Shown here: positions 1 to 6,029 of the stretch, in pieces
Position numbering within the stretch: position 1 is the first letter of the stretch
Layout: each line of letters starts with the position of its first letter
Assembly (NCBI GenBank): GCA_020348765.1
Contig: CP070753.1
Coordinates: 2,733,725-2,741,957, forward strand
Reading direction: 5' to 3'
DNA: 8,233 nt
Source: Burkholderiales bacterium
GTDB lineage: Bacteria; Pseudomonadota; Gammaproteobacteria; Burkholderiales; Burkholderiaceae_E
Program-made: the position numbers and the translations under genes
Notes under the pieces: model-generated
Told to the model about the DNA's origin: nothing
The model's input: only the letters and a program-made list of their open reading frames with translations
Database searches by the model: none

Positions 1-1238
1 TGCCGGTGCACTTCCACACGCACGACACCAGCTGGGCGGCGGCGGCTTCGGTGCTGGCCGAGATCGACGCCGGTTGCGACGCGGTCGACGCGGCGATGGA
101 CGCGATGAGCGGGCTCACCTCGCAGCCCAACCTGGGCTCGATCGCGGCCGCGCTCGCCGGCGACGCGCGCGACCCGATGCTCGACCGGGACGCGCTGGAC
201 GACGTGTCCCACTACTGGGAGGGGGTGCGCCGCTACTACGCGCCGTTCGAGTCCGACATCCGTGCCGGCACCTCGGACGTCTACCGGCACGAGATGCCGG
301 GCGGGCAGTACACCAACCTGCGCGAGCAGGCGCGGGCGCTGGGCCTCGAACACCGCTGGCCGGAGGTCTCGCGCGCGTATGCCGATGTCAACCGCATGTT
401 CGGCGACATCGTCAAGGTCACGCCGACCTCCAAGGTGGTCGGCGACCTGGCGCTGTTCATGGTGGCCAACGATCTGAGCCCGGCCGACATCGAGGATCCG
501 CAGCGCGAGGTCGCGTTCCCCGAGTCGGTGATCTCGCTGTTTCGCGGCGAGCTCGGGTTCCCGCCGGACGGCTTTCCGCAGGCGCTGTCGCGCAAGGTGC
601 TCAAGGGCGAACCGCCCGAGCCGTACCGTCCCGGGGACCGGATCGAGCCGGTCGAGCTGGACGCGGTGCGCGCGCAGGCCGAAAAGGAGGTCGGGCACCG
701 GCTCGACGACCAGGCGCTGGCCGCGTACCTGATGTACCCGAAGGTGTACCGGGACTTCGCCGCGCACCAGCGCCAGTACGGCGATGTCGCGGTGCTGCCG
801 ACACCGGCGTTCTTCTACGGCATGAGCGAGCGCGAGGAGATCGCGGTCGACCTGGATCGCGGCAAGACCCTGATCGTGCGCCTGCTGGGCACGGCCGACG
901 ACGAGGAGGAGGACGAGGTCAAGGTGTTCTTCGAGCTGAACGGCCAGCCGCGTCAGGTCCGGGTGCCGCGGGCGGGTGCGGCGCGCCGTGCGCAGCGTGT
1001 GCAGGCCGAAGAAGGAAATCCTTGGCATGTGCCGGCGCCGATGCCCGGTATGATCGTCACGGTGTCGGTCAGGGCGGGGCAGTCGCTTCGCGCCGGTGAC
1101 CCGTTGTTGTCGATCGAGGCGATGAAGATGGAGACCCAGTTGCGCGCCGAGCGGGACGGCGTGGTCAAGTCGGTGCACGTGAAGCCGGGCGAGACGGTCG
1201 CGGCCAAGGACCTGCTGATCGAGCTGGCAGCGGGTTGA
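1..1238 (+). CDS. pyc: Pyruvate carboxylase, C-terminal part (5' end outside window)
   Basis: This is the last 411 residues of a biotin-dependent pyruvate carboxylase, which makes oxaloacetate from pyruvate, bicarbonate and ATP in the cytoplasm. The frame is open from nt 3, so the GTG at nt 6 is an internal Val codon, not a start. The fragment begins in the carboxyltransferase barrel at HFHTHDT (residues 3-9), whose HxH pair are metal ligands in this family. It continues through SGLTSQPN and TPTSKVVGD (about 140-148), a conserved active-site stretch, and YGDVAVLPTPAFFYGM. An acidic DDEEEDE linker and FFELNGQPR then mark the tetramerisation region. A biotinyl carrier domain ends the protein, with the AMKMET motif and its biotin-accepting Lys at nt 1125-1127. 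The carboxyltransferase and carrier order, and the pyruvate-carboxylase-type motifs, argue against an oxaloacetate decarboxylase alpha subunit. The biotin carboxylase half must lie upstream. The stop is 2 nt before the next gene. Confidence 0.95.
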   Translation, partial: PVHFHTHDTSWAAAASVLAEIDAGCDAVDAAMDAMSGLTSQPNLGSIAAALAGDARDPMLDRDALDDVSHYWEGVRRYYAPFESDIRAGTSDVYRHEMPGGQYTNLREQARALGLEHRWPEVSRAYADVNRMFGDIVKVTPTSKVVGDLALFMVANDLSPADIEDPQREVAFPESVISLFRGELGFPPDGFPQALSRKVLKGEPPEPYRPGDRIEPVELDAVRAQAEKEVGHRLDDQALAAYLMYPKVYRDFAAHQRQYGDVAVLPTPAFFYGMSEREEIAVDLDRGKTLIVRLLGTADDEEEDEVKVFFELNGQPRQVRVPRAGAARRAQRVQAEEGNPWHVPAPMPGMIVTVSVRAGQSLRAGDPLLSIEAMKMETQLRAERDGVVKSVHVKPGETVAAKDLLIELAAG

Positions 1239-1240
1239 CG

Positions 1241-2248
1241 ATGCGGGTCCTGGTCACCGGCGCTGCCGGGTTCATCGGCTTTCATGTCTCGCGCCGCCTG
1301 CTCGCGCGCGGCGACCAGGTCATCGGCCTGGACAACCTGAACGACTACTACGACGTCAGGCTGAAGCAGGACCGGCTGGCACAGTTCGAGCGCGAGCCCG
1401 GTTTCACGTTCGCCCGGGTCGACCTGGCCGACCGGGCCGGCGTCGAGCGGCTGTTCTCCGAGCAGCGCATCGACCGCGTCGTCAATCTGGCCGCGCAGGC
1501 CGGCGTTCGCTACTCGGTCACGCACCCGCATGCCTATGTCGAGAGCAACCTGGTCGGATTCACGAACCTGATCGAGGCCTGCCGCCATGCATCGGTCGAG
1601 CACCTGGTCTATGCCTCGTCGAGCAGCGTGTACGGCGGCAACCGCAAGCTGCCGTTCGCCACGTCGGACAGCGTCGATCACCCGGTCAGCCTGTATGCCG
1701 CGACCAAGAAGGCCAACGAGCTGATCGCGCACACGTACAGCCACCTGTACCGCCTGCCGACGACAGGGCTGCGCTTCTTCACGGTGTACGGCCCGTGGGG
1801 CCGCCCGGACATGGCGGCGATGATCTTCACCCGCGCGATCCTGGCCGGCCAGCCGATCGAGGTCTACAACCACGGGCACATGCAGCGCGACTTCACGTAC
1901 ATCGACGACATCGTCGAGGGCGTGCTGCGCACGCTCGATGCCACGGCCACGCCCGATGCGGCCTTCGATCCGATGCACCCGCACCCGGGGCGCAGCAACG
2001 CGCCGTACCGCGTGTACAACATCGGCAACCACCAGCCGGCCGAGCTGATGCAGTACATCGGCATCCTCGAGCGCCTGCTCGGCCGCACCGCGGACAAGCG
2101 CTTCCTGCCGCTGCAGCCGGGCGATGTCGAGGCCACCTATGCCGAGACGACCGACCTGCGCGAGGACATCGGCTTCGCCCCGTCGACGCCGCTCGAGGTC
2201 GGGCTGGAGCGCTTCGTGGCCTGGTACCGGGACTATTACCGCGCCTGA
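1241..2248 (+). CDS. UDP-glucuronate 4-epimerase (NAD-dependent SDR family)
   Basis: A complete 335-residue extended short-chain dehydrogenase/reductase, predicted to interconvert UDP-glucuronate and UDP-galacturonate in the cytoplasm with bound NAD. The Rossmann motif TGAAGFIG is at residues 6-13. The serine-rich catalytic stretch YASSSSVYG is at 124-132, and the catalytic YAATK (Tyr152, Lys156) follows. The early NLNDYYDVRLKQ segment and RFFTVYGPWGRPDMA are typical of the UDP-GlcA 4-epimerase branch (LpsL-like and plant GAE-like) rather than of GalE, so the call is fairly specific. The ATG at 1241 is chosen because the Rossmann strand begins directly after it. An in-frame TTG at 1235 would add only two residues and overlap the carboxylase stop. 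Only 2 nt separate it from the pyruvate carboxylase, so co-transcription is likely, although no strong Shine-Dalgarno is visible. It faces ugd, which makes its presumed substrate. Confidence 0.9.
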   Translation: MRVLVTGAAGFIGFHVSRRLLARGDQVIGLDNLNDYYDVRLKQDRLAQFEREPGFTFARVDLADRAGVERLFSEQRIDRVVNLAAQAGVRYSVTHPHAYVESNLVGFTNLIEACRHASVEHLVYASSSSVYGGNRKLPFATSDSVDHPVSLYAATKKANELIAHTYSHLYRLPTTGLRFFTVYGPWGRPDMAAMIFTRAILAGQPIEVYNHGHMQRDFTYIDDIVEGVLRTLDATATPDAAFDPMHPHPGRSNAPYRVYNIGNHQPAELMQYIGILERLLGRTADKRFLPLQPGDVEATYAETTDLREDIGFAPSTPLEVGLERFVAWYRDYYRA

Positions 2249-2333
2249 GCCGCTGGGACTCGGACCGAACCGGCGCGGGCCCGGCTCACCGAAGGCTTGC
2301 GCGGCGGCGACACCCGTCGCTGGCGCGGTCGCA

Positions 2334-2352
2334 GCCGTCGGCAGCCGGCGGC
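2334..2352. terminator. GC-rich hairpin in the convergent spacer, possible terminator
   Basis: The 118-nt spacer between the converging epimerase and ugd genes holds an inverted repeat. The left arm GCCGTCGG (2334-2341) pairs with CCGGCGGC (2345-2352) over 8 bp with one G-T wobble and a CAG loop. A weaker second hairpin lies at 2305-2322 (GCGAC/GTCGC core, ACCC loop). Neither has a T-tract on either side, so this is not a classical intrinsic terminator. Position is the main argument for a role in ending transcription from both sides. Confidence 0.3.
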
Positions 2353-2366
2353 GAACGGCAACCGGA

Positions 2367-3737
2367 TCAGCCGAGATCGCGTCCCGTGGCCTCCGGGCTG
2401 CGTCCGATCGGCACGTAGTCGATGCCCATTGCCGCCAGCCGGCGCGGGTCGTACAGGTTGCGCCCGTCCAGGATCAGCGGCCGTTCGAGGCGCGCGCAGA
2501 TGGCCTCGAAGTCGGGGCTGCGGAATTCCTTCCACTCGGTGTGGATCAGCAGCGCGTCGGCGCCGTCGAGCGTGTCATAGGCGGACTCGCACGCGGTGAC
2601 CGCATGCTCCAGCCCGAGCTCGGCCAGCCGCGCGACGAAGTTCGGCATCGCCACCGGGTCGAAGACCCGCAGCAGGGCGCCGGCGCGCACCAGCCGCTCG
2701 GCGGTCACCAGGCTCGGTGCCTCGCGCACGTCGTCGGTGCTGGGCTTGAAGGCCACGCCCCAGATCGCGAAGCTGCGCCCGGCGAGATCCTCGCCGAAGC
2801 GCTCGATCACGCGGTGCGCGAGCAGGTGCTTCTGGCGCTCGTTGACCCGCTCGGTGGCCGCCACCATGTCCAGTTCGATGTCGCGCTCGTCGCCCGAGCG
2901 CAGCAGCGCCCGCACGTCCTTCGGAAAGCAGGAGCCGCCGTAGCCGGCGCCCGGGTACAGGAACTGGCTGCCGATGCGCGGATCCGAGCCGATGCCCACG
3001 CGCACCTTCTCGATGTCGGCGCCGACCGCCTCGGCCAGCCGCGCCAGATCGTTCATGAACGAGATGCGGCTCGCCAGCATCGCATTGGCCGCGTACTTGG
3101 ACAGCTCGCTCGAAGCCGCGTCCATCACCAGCAGCCGTTCGTGATTGCGCTGGAACGGCGCATACAGGTCGCGCAGCAGGTCCAGCGCCCGGTCACGCTG
3201 TGCGGCCGCGTGGATCCCGACGATGATCCGGTCCGGCTTCTGGAAGTCGTCGACCGCGGCACCCTCCTTGAGGAACTCGGGGTTCGACGCGCAGTCGTAC
3301 GGCAGTTCGGCGCCGCGCTCGGCCAGCACGCGGGCGATCTCGCGATACACGCGCTCGCAGCTGCCGACCGGAACGGTCGACTTGGTGACCACCAGCCGGT
3401 AGCCGTCCATGTGAAGGGCGATGTTGCGCGCCGCTGCCAGCACGTGGCTGAGGTCCGCCGAGCCGTCCTCGCTCGGCGGCGTGCCGACCGCGATCATCTG
3501 CACCGTCCCGTGGCCCACGCTTTCGGCCACGTCGGTCGTGAACCGCAGCCGACCGGCCCTGACATTGTGCGCGACGACCCCCTCCAGGCCCGGCTCGTAG
3601 ATCGGGATCTCGCCGCGTTCGAGCCGGGCGATCTTGGCCTGATCGAGGTCCAGGCAGCAGTCATGGTTGCCGACGTCGGGCAGGCAGGCGCCGGTGACCA
3701 GGCCGACGTAGCCGGTTCCGATGATGGTGAGCTTCAT
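2367..3737 (-). CDS. ugd: UDP-glucose 6-dehydrogenase
   Basis: A complete 456-residue cytoplasmic enzyme that oxidises UDP-glucose to UDP-glucuronate with two NAD+. The N-terminal NAD-binding motif is GTGYVG (residues 7-12), followed by the family signature IPIYEPGLE. NPEFLKEG (152-159) and SKYAANA (Lys214, Asn218) supply active-site residues. GYGGSCFPKD carries the catalytic Cys270, whose thiol forms the thioester intermediate in this family. WGVAFKPSTDDVREAPS opens the C-terminal UDP-binding domain. The length is normal and no key residue is missing. The ATG at 3737 is preceded by a weak GGAA element (3746-3743 on the minus strand), and the Rossmann strand starts at residue 2. The gene points toward the epimerase that would use its product and diverges from the glycosyltransferase operon. 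A poor -10-like TACACT (3764-3759) is the only minus-strand promoter candidate I see. A small oddity is GNHDCCLDLD after the first helix, with polar residues where the second strand is usually hydrophobic. Confidence 0.96.
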   Translation of the reverse strand: MKLTIIGTGYVGLVTGACLPDVGNHDCCLDLDQAKIARLERGEIPIYEPGLEGVVAHNVRAGRLRFTTDVAESVGHGTVQMIAVGTPPSEDGSADLSHVLAAARNIALHMDGYRLVVTKSTVPVGSCERVYREIARVLAERGAELPYDCASNPEFLKEGAAVDDFQKPDRIIVGIHAAAQRDRALDLLRDLYAPFQRNHERLLVMDAASSELSKYAANAMLASRISFMNDLARLAEAVGADIEKVRVGIGSDPRIGSQFLYPGAGYGGSCFPKDVRALLRSGDERDIELDMVAATERVNERQKHLLAHRVIERFGEDLAGRSFAIWGVAFKPSTDDVREAPSLVTAERLVRAGALLRVFDPVAMPNFVARLAELGLEHAVTACESAYDTLDGADALLIHTEWKEFRSPDFEAICARLERPLILDGRNLYDPRRLAAMGIDYVPIGRSPEATGRDLG

Positions 3738-3817
3738 GGCAGTTCCGTTCGAGTCGCCAGTGTATGCCAGTGCAGCAGCCCTGGCGGTGACATCGTCCCG
3801 GACGCCCGCGGGCCGGT

Positions 3818-3826
3818 TGCTAGAAT
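3818..3826 (+). promoter_or_regulatory. Extended -10 promoter element (TGCTAGAAT)
   Basis: TGC followed by TAGAAT matches the sigma-70 extended -10 consensus TGnTATAAT at all but one position and stands out in this GC-rich spacer. No convincing -35 box lies 16-18 nt upstream, which fits the extended -10 class. Transcription would begin near 3833, leaving a leader of about 120 nt before the TTG start at 3956, or about 33 nt before the alternative GTG at 3866. It would drive the membrane-protein and glycosyltransferase operon. Confidence 0.5.
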
Positions 3827-3868
3827 CGGTGCGGACGCACCGCTGGGGCGTGCGCTGCGTCGCGCGTG

Positions 3869-3895
3869 GTGCGCCCGGTGCGCCCGGTGCGCCCG
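3869..3895 (+). repeat. 9-bp tandem repeat, three perfect copies (GTGCGCCCG)
   Basis: Three perfect head-to-tail copies of GTGCGCCCG lie between the promoter and the favoured start of the UPF0104 gene. If translation began at the GTG at 3866, they would encode Val-Arg-Pro repeats. With the TTG start they are leader sequence. The unit shares its GCGCCCGG core with the repeat at 4968-5003. Confidence 0.85.
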
Positions 3896-3944
3896 GGCAC
3901 GGGGTCCGGCGCGATCGAGGCGCACGGGTCCGCGAAGCGAACGC

Positions 3945-3950
3945 GGGGAG
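3945..3950 (+). promoter_or_regulatory. Ribosome binding site GGGGAG, supports the TTG start at 3956
   Basis: GGGGAG sits 5 nt before TTG at 3956, in the frame of the UPF0104 protein. The competing in-frame GTG at 3866 has no Shine-Dalgarno at proper distance; the nearest G-run ends about 18 nt upstream. This is the main reason for choosing the shorter protein. Confidence 0.6.
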
Positions 3951-3955
3951 CTGGC

Positions 3956-4954
3956 TTGGGCCTGGGCCTGAAAACCGGATTTCGTGCGCTGCTGGGCACG
4001 GCGCTGCTGGCCGGCGGTGCGATCGCGGTCGAGTGGGGCTGGGGCTGGGCGGCGCTGCTGGCGCCCTGGACCACGATGCGCTGGGACGCGGTCGTGGCCG
4101 CGTTCGGCCTGGTCGCGCTCAGCTACGGTGCGCGATCCGCGCGACTGGTGCACTATTTCCGGCGCGAGCTGGCCCGCCAGTTCTGGCCGGCGGCCCGGCT
4201 GACCGTGCTGCACAACCTGCTGAACAACCTGATGCCGTTTCGCAGCGGCGAGCTGTCGTTTCCGGTGCTGATGCGCCACTTCTTTCGCATCGAGCTGGTG
4301 CGCTCGACCGCGGCGCTGGTCTGGTTCCGGCTCGTCGACCTGCACTGCGTGCTGGTGCTCGGTGCGGTCTGCATGCTGCAGGACGCGGCGCAGCCGGTGC
4401 TGCTGGTGCTGCTGCTGGTCGCGCTGACCCTTGCGCTCGGTGCGCTGCCGGCGCTGCGGGCCGCGCTCGAGCGCCGATTGCGTGCCGCGGCCGGACCGGA
4501 CGCCGTAGCCCGCGGCTGGCAGCGGCTGCTGCTGCGCGCGCTGGCCGGCCTGCCGGCGGACGCGGCCACGTTCTGGGGCTCGATCGCGTGGACCTGGATC
4601 GGCTGGCTGCTGAAGCTGGCGGCCTTCGGCTGGGTGCTGATGCAGTTCGTGCCGATCGCCTGGAGCGCGGGCTGGGTGGCCGCGATCGGCGGTGACCTGA
4701 TGAGCGTCGTGCCGCTGAACGCACCGGGCGGCTTCGGCACCTACGAGGCCGGTGTCGTCGCCGGGCTGGCTGCCTACGGGGTGGCGCTGGCCGACGCGCT
4801 GCCGGCCGCGATCAACCTGCACCTGTTCCTGCTGGGCGGGTCGATCCTGCTCGGCGCCTGGCCGCTGCTGGTGCCGCATGACCGTGCCGAACTGCGTGCC
4901 GCGATGGCCGAACGGGCGCCCGGCGATTCCAAGGAGCAAGCCGATGCAAGCTGA
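3956..4954 (+). CDS. UPF0104/LPG-synthase-TM family membrane protein, possible lipid-linked sugar flippase
   Basis: A polytopic inner-membrane protein of 332 residues from the TTG at 3956. It resembles the transmembrane (flippase-like) domain of lysylphosphatidylglycerol synthase, Pfam LPG_synthase_TM. Family-like features are PFRSGELSFPVL (94-105) with its conserved basic-Gly-Glu turn, the following RLVDL, and the C-terminal APGGFGTYEAG (256-266). I count seven or eight hydrophobic segments, including about 9-25, 45-60 and a Leu-rich stretch after CMLQDAAQP, plus a charged cytoplasmic tail. There is no aminoacyl-transferase domain, so it is not a full MprF. Its last 11 nt overlap the GT2 gene, and in other organisms this domain is found beside or fused to polyprenyl-phosphate GT2 enzymes (AglD-like proteins). 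I infer a role in moving or presenting a lipid-linked sugar; biochemical function is not provable from sequence. A GTG start at 3866 would add 30 residues rich in Val-Arg-Pro and Gly. Confidence 0.82.
   Translation: MGLGLKTGFRALLGTALLAGGAIAVEWGWGWAALLAPWTTMRWDAVVAAFGLVALSYGARSARLVHYFRRELARQFWPAARLTVLHNLLNNLMPFRSGELSFPVLMRHFFRIELVRSTAALVWFRLVDLHCVLVLGAVCMLQDAAQPVLLVLLLVALTLALGALPALRAALERRLRAAAGPDAVARGWQRLLLRALAGLPADAATFWGSIAWTWIGWLLKLAAFGWVLMQFVPIAWSAGWVAAIGGDLMSVVPLNAPGGFGTYEAGVVAGLAAYGVALADALPAAINLHLFLLGGSILLGAWPLLVPHDRAELRAAMAERAPGDSKEQADAS
4931..4936 (+). promoter_or_regulatory. Ribosome binding site AAGGAG for the GT2 gene
   Basis: AAGGAG lies 7 nt before the ATG at 4944 and inside the end of the preceding gene. 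It fixes the start, since the same frame is open much further upstream (to about 4752) but there only shadows the UPF0104 gene. Confidence 0.85.
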
Positions 4955-6029
4955 CCCGAAGCCGCCCGCGCCCGCCGCGCCCGGCGCGCCCGGCGCGCCC
5001 GACGTGTCGGCCACCGCCGAGCTCGGATCCGGGACCGGGCCCGAGGCCACGGTGCACCGGGTCTCGATCGTGGTGCCGCTGTACAACGAGGAGGAGAACA
5101 TCGAGGCGCTGGTGGCGCGGGTGCACGAGACGCTCGACGAGGTGCCCTGGCGCTGGGAGCTGATCCTGGTCAACGACGGCAGCACCGACCGCACGCTCGA
5201 GTACCTGCAGGCCGCGCGCGGCGAGCGCGGACCGCACCTGCGGGTGCTGGACCTGCTGCGCAACTCGGGGCAGACGGCCGCGATGCAGGCCGGCATCGAC
5301 GCCGCCCGCGGCGACATCGTGGTCACGCTCGACGGCGACCTGCAGAACGACCCGGCCGACATCCCGCGCATGGTCGACCGGTTGCTGCGCGACAAGCTCG
5401 ATCTGGTGGCCGGCTGGCGTCGCGACCGCAAGGACAACCGGCTGCTGCGGCTGATCCCGTCGATGCTGGCCAACCGGCTGATCCGGCGCGTGACCCGGGT
5501 GCAGCTGCACGACTACGGCTGCACGCTGAAGGTGTTCCGGGCCGAGATCATCAAGGAGGTGCGCCTGTACGGCGAGATGCACCGGTTCATCCCGGCCTGG
5601 CTGGCGATGCACACCTCGCCGTCACGGATCGCCGAGGAAGTGGTGATGCACCATCCGCGCACGCGCGGCACGTCCAAGTACGGGCTGATGCGCACGTTCC
5701 GGGTCCTGTTCGACCTGCTGGTGGTGTTCTTCTTCATGCGCTACCTGGCCCGTCCGGGACACTTCTTCGGCGCACTGGGCATGGTGGTCGGCTCGATCGG
5801 CGCGGTGCTGCTCGGCTACCTGATCCTGCTGAAGCTCGCCGGCGAGGACATCGGCTGCCGGCCGCTGCTGCTGCTGGCGGTGCTGCTGGTGGTGATCGCG
5901 ATCCAGACCTTCACCACCGGCATCCTGTCCGAGATGCTGTCGCGCATCTATTTCGAGTCGCAGACCCGGCGCACCTACTGGGTCCGCGCCGACGCCGAGC
6001 CGGGCGAAGACGACTGGCACGGGCGGTGA
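4944..6029 (+). CDS. GT2 polyprenyl-phosphate glycosyltransferase (GtrB/ArnC/RgtE-like)
   Basis: A 361-residue inner-membrane enzyme predicted to move a sugar from a nucleotide donor to undecaprenyl phosphate on the cytoplasmic face. After a Pro/Ala/Gly-rich leader (residues 1-37), the GT-A fold begins with VSIVVPLYNEEENI (40-53). VNDGSTD is at 76-82, RNSGQTAAMQAG at 106-117, and the metal-binding DGDLQNDP at 130-137. DYGCTLKVFR (Cys193) and HHPRTRGTSKYGL follow, both typical of the DPM1/GtrB/ArnC group. Two strong C-terminal membrane segments lie at roughly 274-296 and 304-326, as in GtrB-like enzymes, followed by a short charged tail. It overlaps the previous gene by 11 nt and the next by 4 nt, so it is surely in the same operon. 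With ugd and a UDP-GlcA epimerase alongside, UDP-galacturonate is the most likely donor, but the fold alone does not give the sugar. Confidence 0.92.
   Translation: MQADPKPPAPAAPGAPGAPDVSATAELGSGTGPEATVHRVSIVVPLYNEEENIEALVARVHETLDEVPWRWELILVNDGSTDRTLEYLQAARGERGPHLRVLDLLRNSGQTAAMQAGIDAARGDIVVTLDGDLQNDPADIPRMVDRLLRDKLDLVAGWRRDRKDNRLLRLIPSMLANRLIRRVTRVQLHDYGCTLKVFRAEIIKEVRLYGEMHRFIPAWLAMHTSPSRIAEEVVMHHPRTRGTSKYGLMRTFRVLFDLLVVFFFMRYLARPGHFFGALGMVVGSIGAVLLGYLILLKLAGEDIGCRPLLLLAVLLVVIAIQTFTTGILSEMLSRIYFESQTRRTYWVRADAEPGEDDWHGR
4968..5003 (+). repeat. 9-bp tandem repeat, four copies (GCGCCCGGC), coding
   Basis: Four head-to-tail 9-mers: the two central copies are perfect GCGCCCGGC, and the first and last differ at one base each. 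In frame they encode Ala-Pro-Ala, Ala-Pro-Gly twice, then Ala-Pro-Asp (residues 9-20 of the GT2 protein). Gain or loss of a unit keeps the frame. Confidence 0.85.

Noticed and set aside
6..8. GTG as a start codon for the carboxylase frame
   Set aside because: The frame is open to the left edge and this Val lies inside the carboxyltransferase metal-site motif, so the gene simply begins outside the window.
1235..1237. TTG as a start for the epimerase
   Set aside because: It overlaps the carboxylase stop and adds two residues before the ATG at 1241, which directly precedes the Rossmann strand.
953..2032. Minus-strand open frame opposite the carboxylase end and the epimerase
   Set aside because: It spans two well-supported plus-strand genes and shows no family motif.
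3787..3792. GTGACA as a -35 box for the promoter at 3818-3826
   Set aside because: It matches TTGACA well but is 28 nt from the -10 hexamer, too far for a sigma-70 promoter.
2124..3971. Long plus-strand open frame opposite ugd
   Set aside because: Ugd on the minus strand carries every expected catalytic motif; the plus-strand product is low-information shadow sequence crossing several gene boundaries.
3734..5473. Long minus-strand open frame opposite the UPF0104 and GT2 genes
   Set aside because: Its product is a run of Arg/Gln/His/Ala-rich sequence with no recognisable fold, and the plus-strand genes there have clear family motifs. Such antisense frames are expected in GC-rich DNA.
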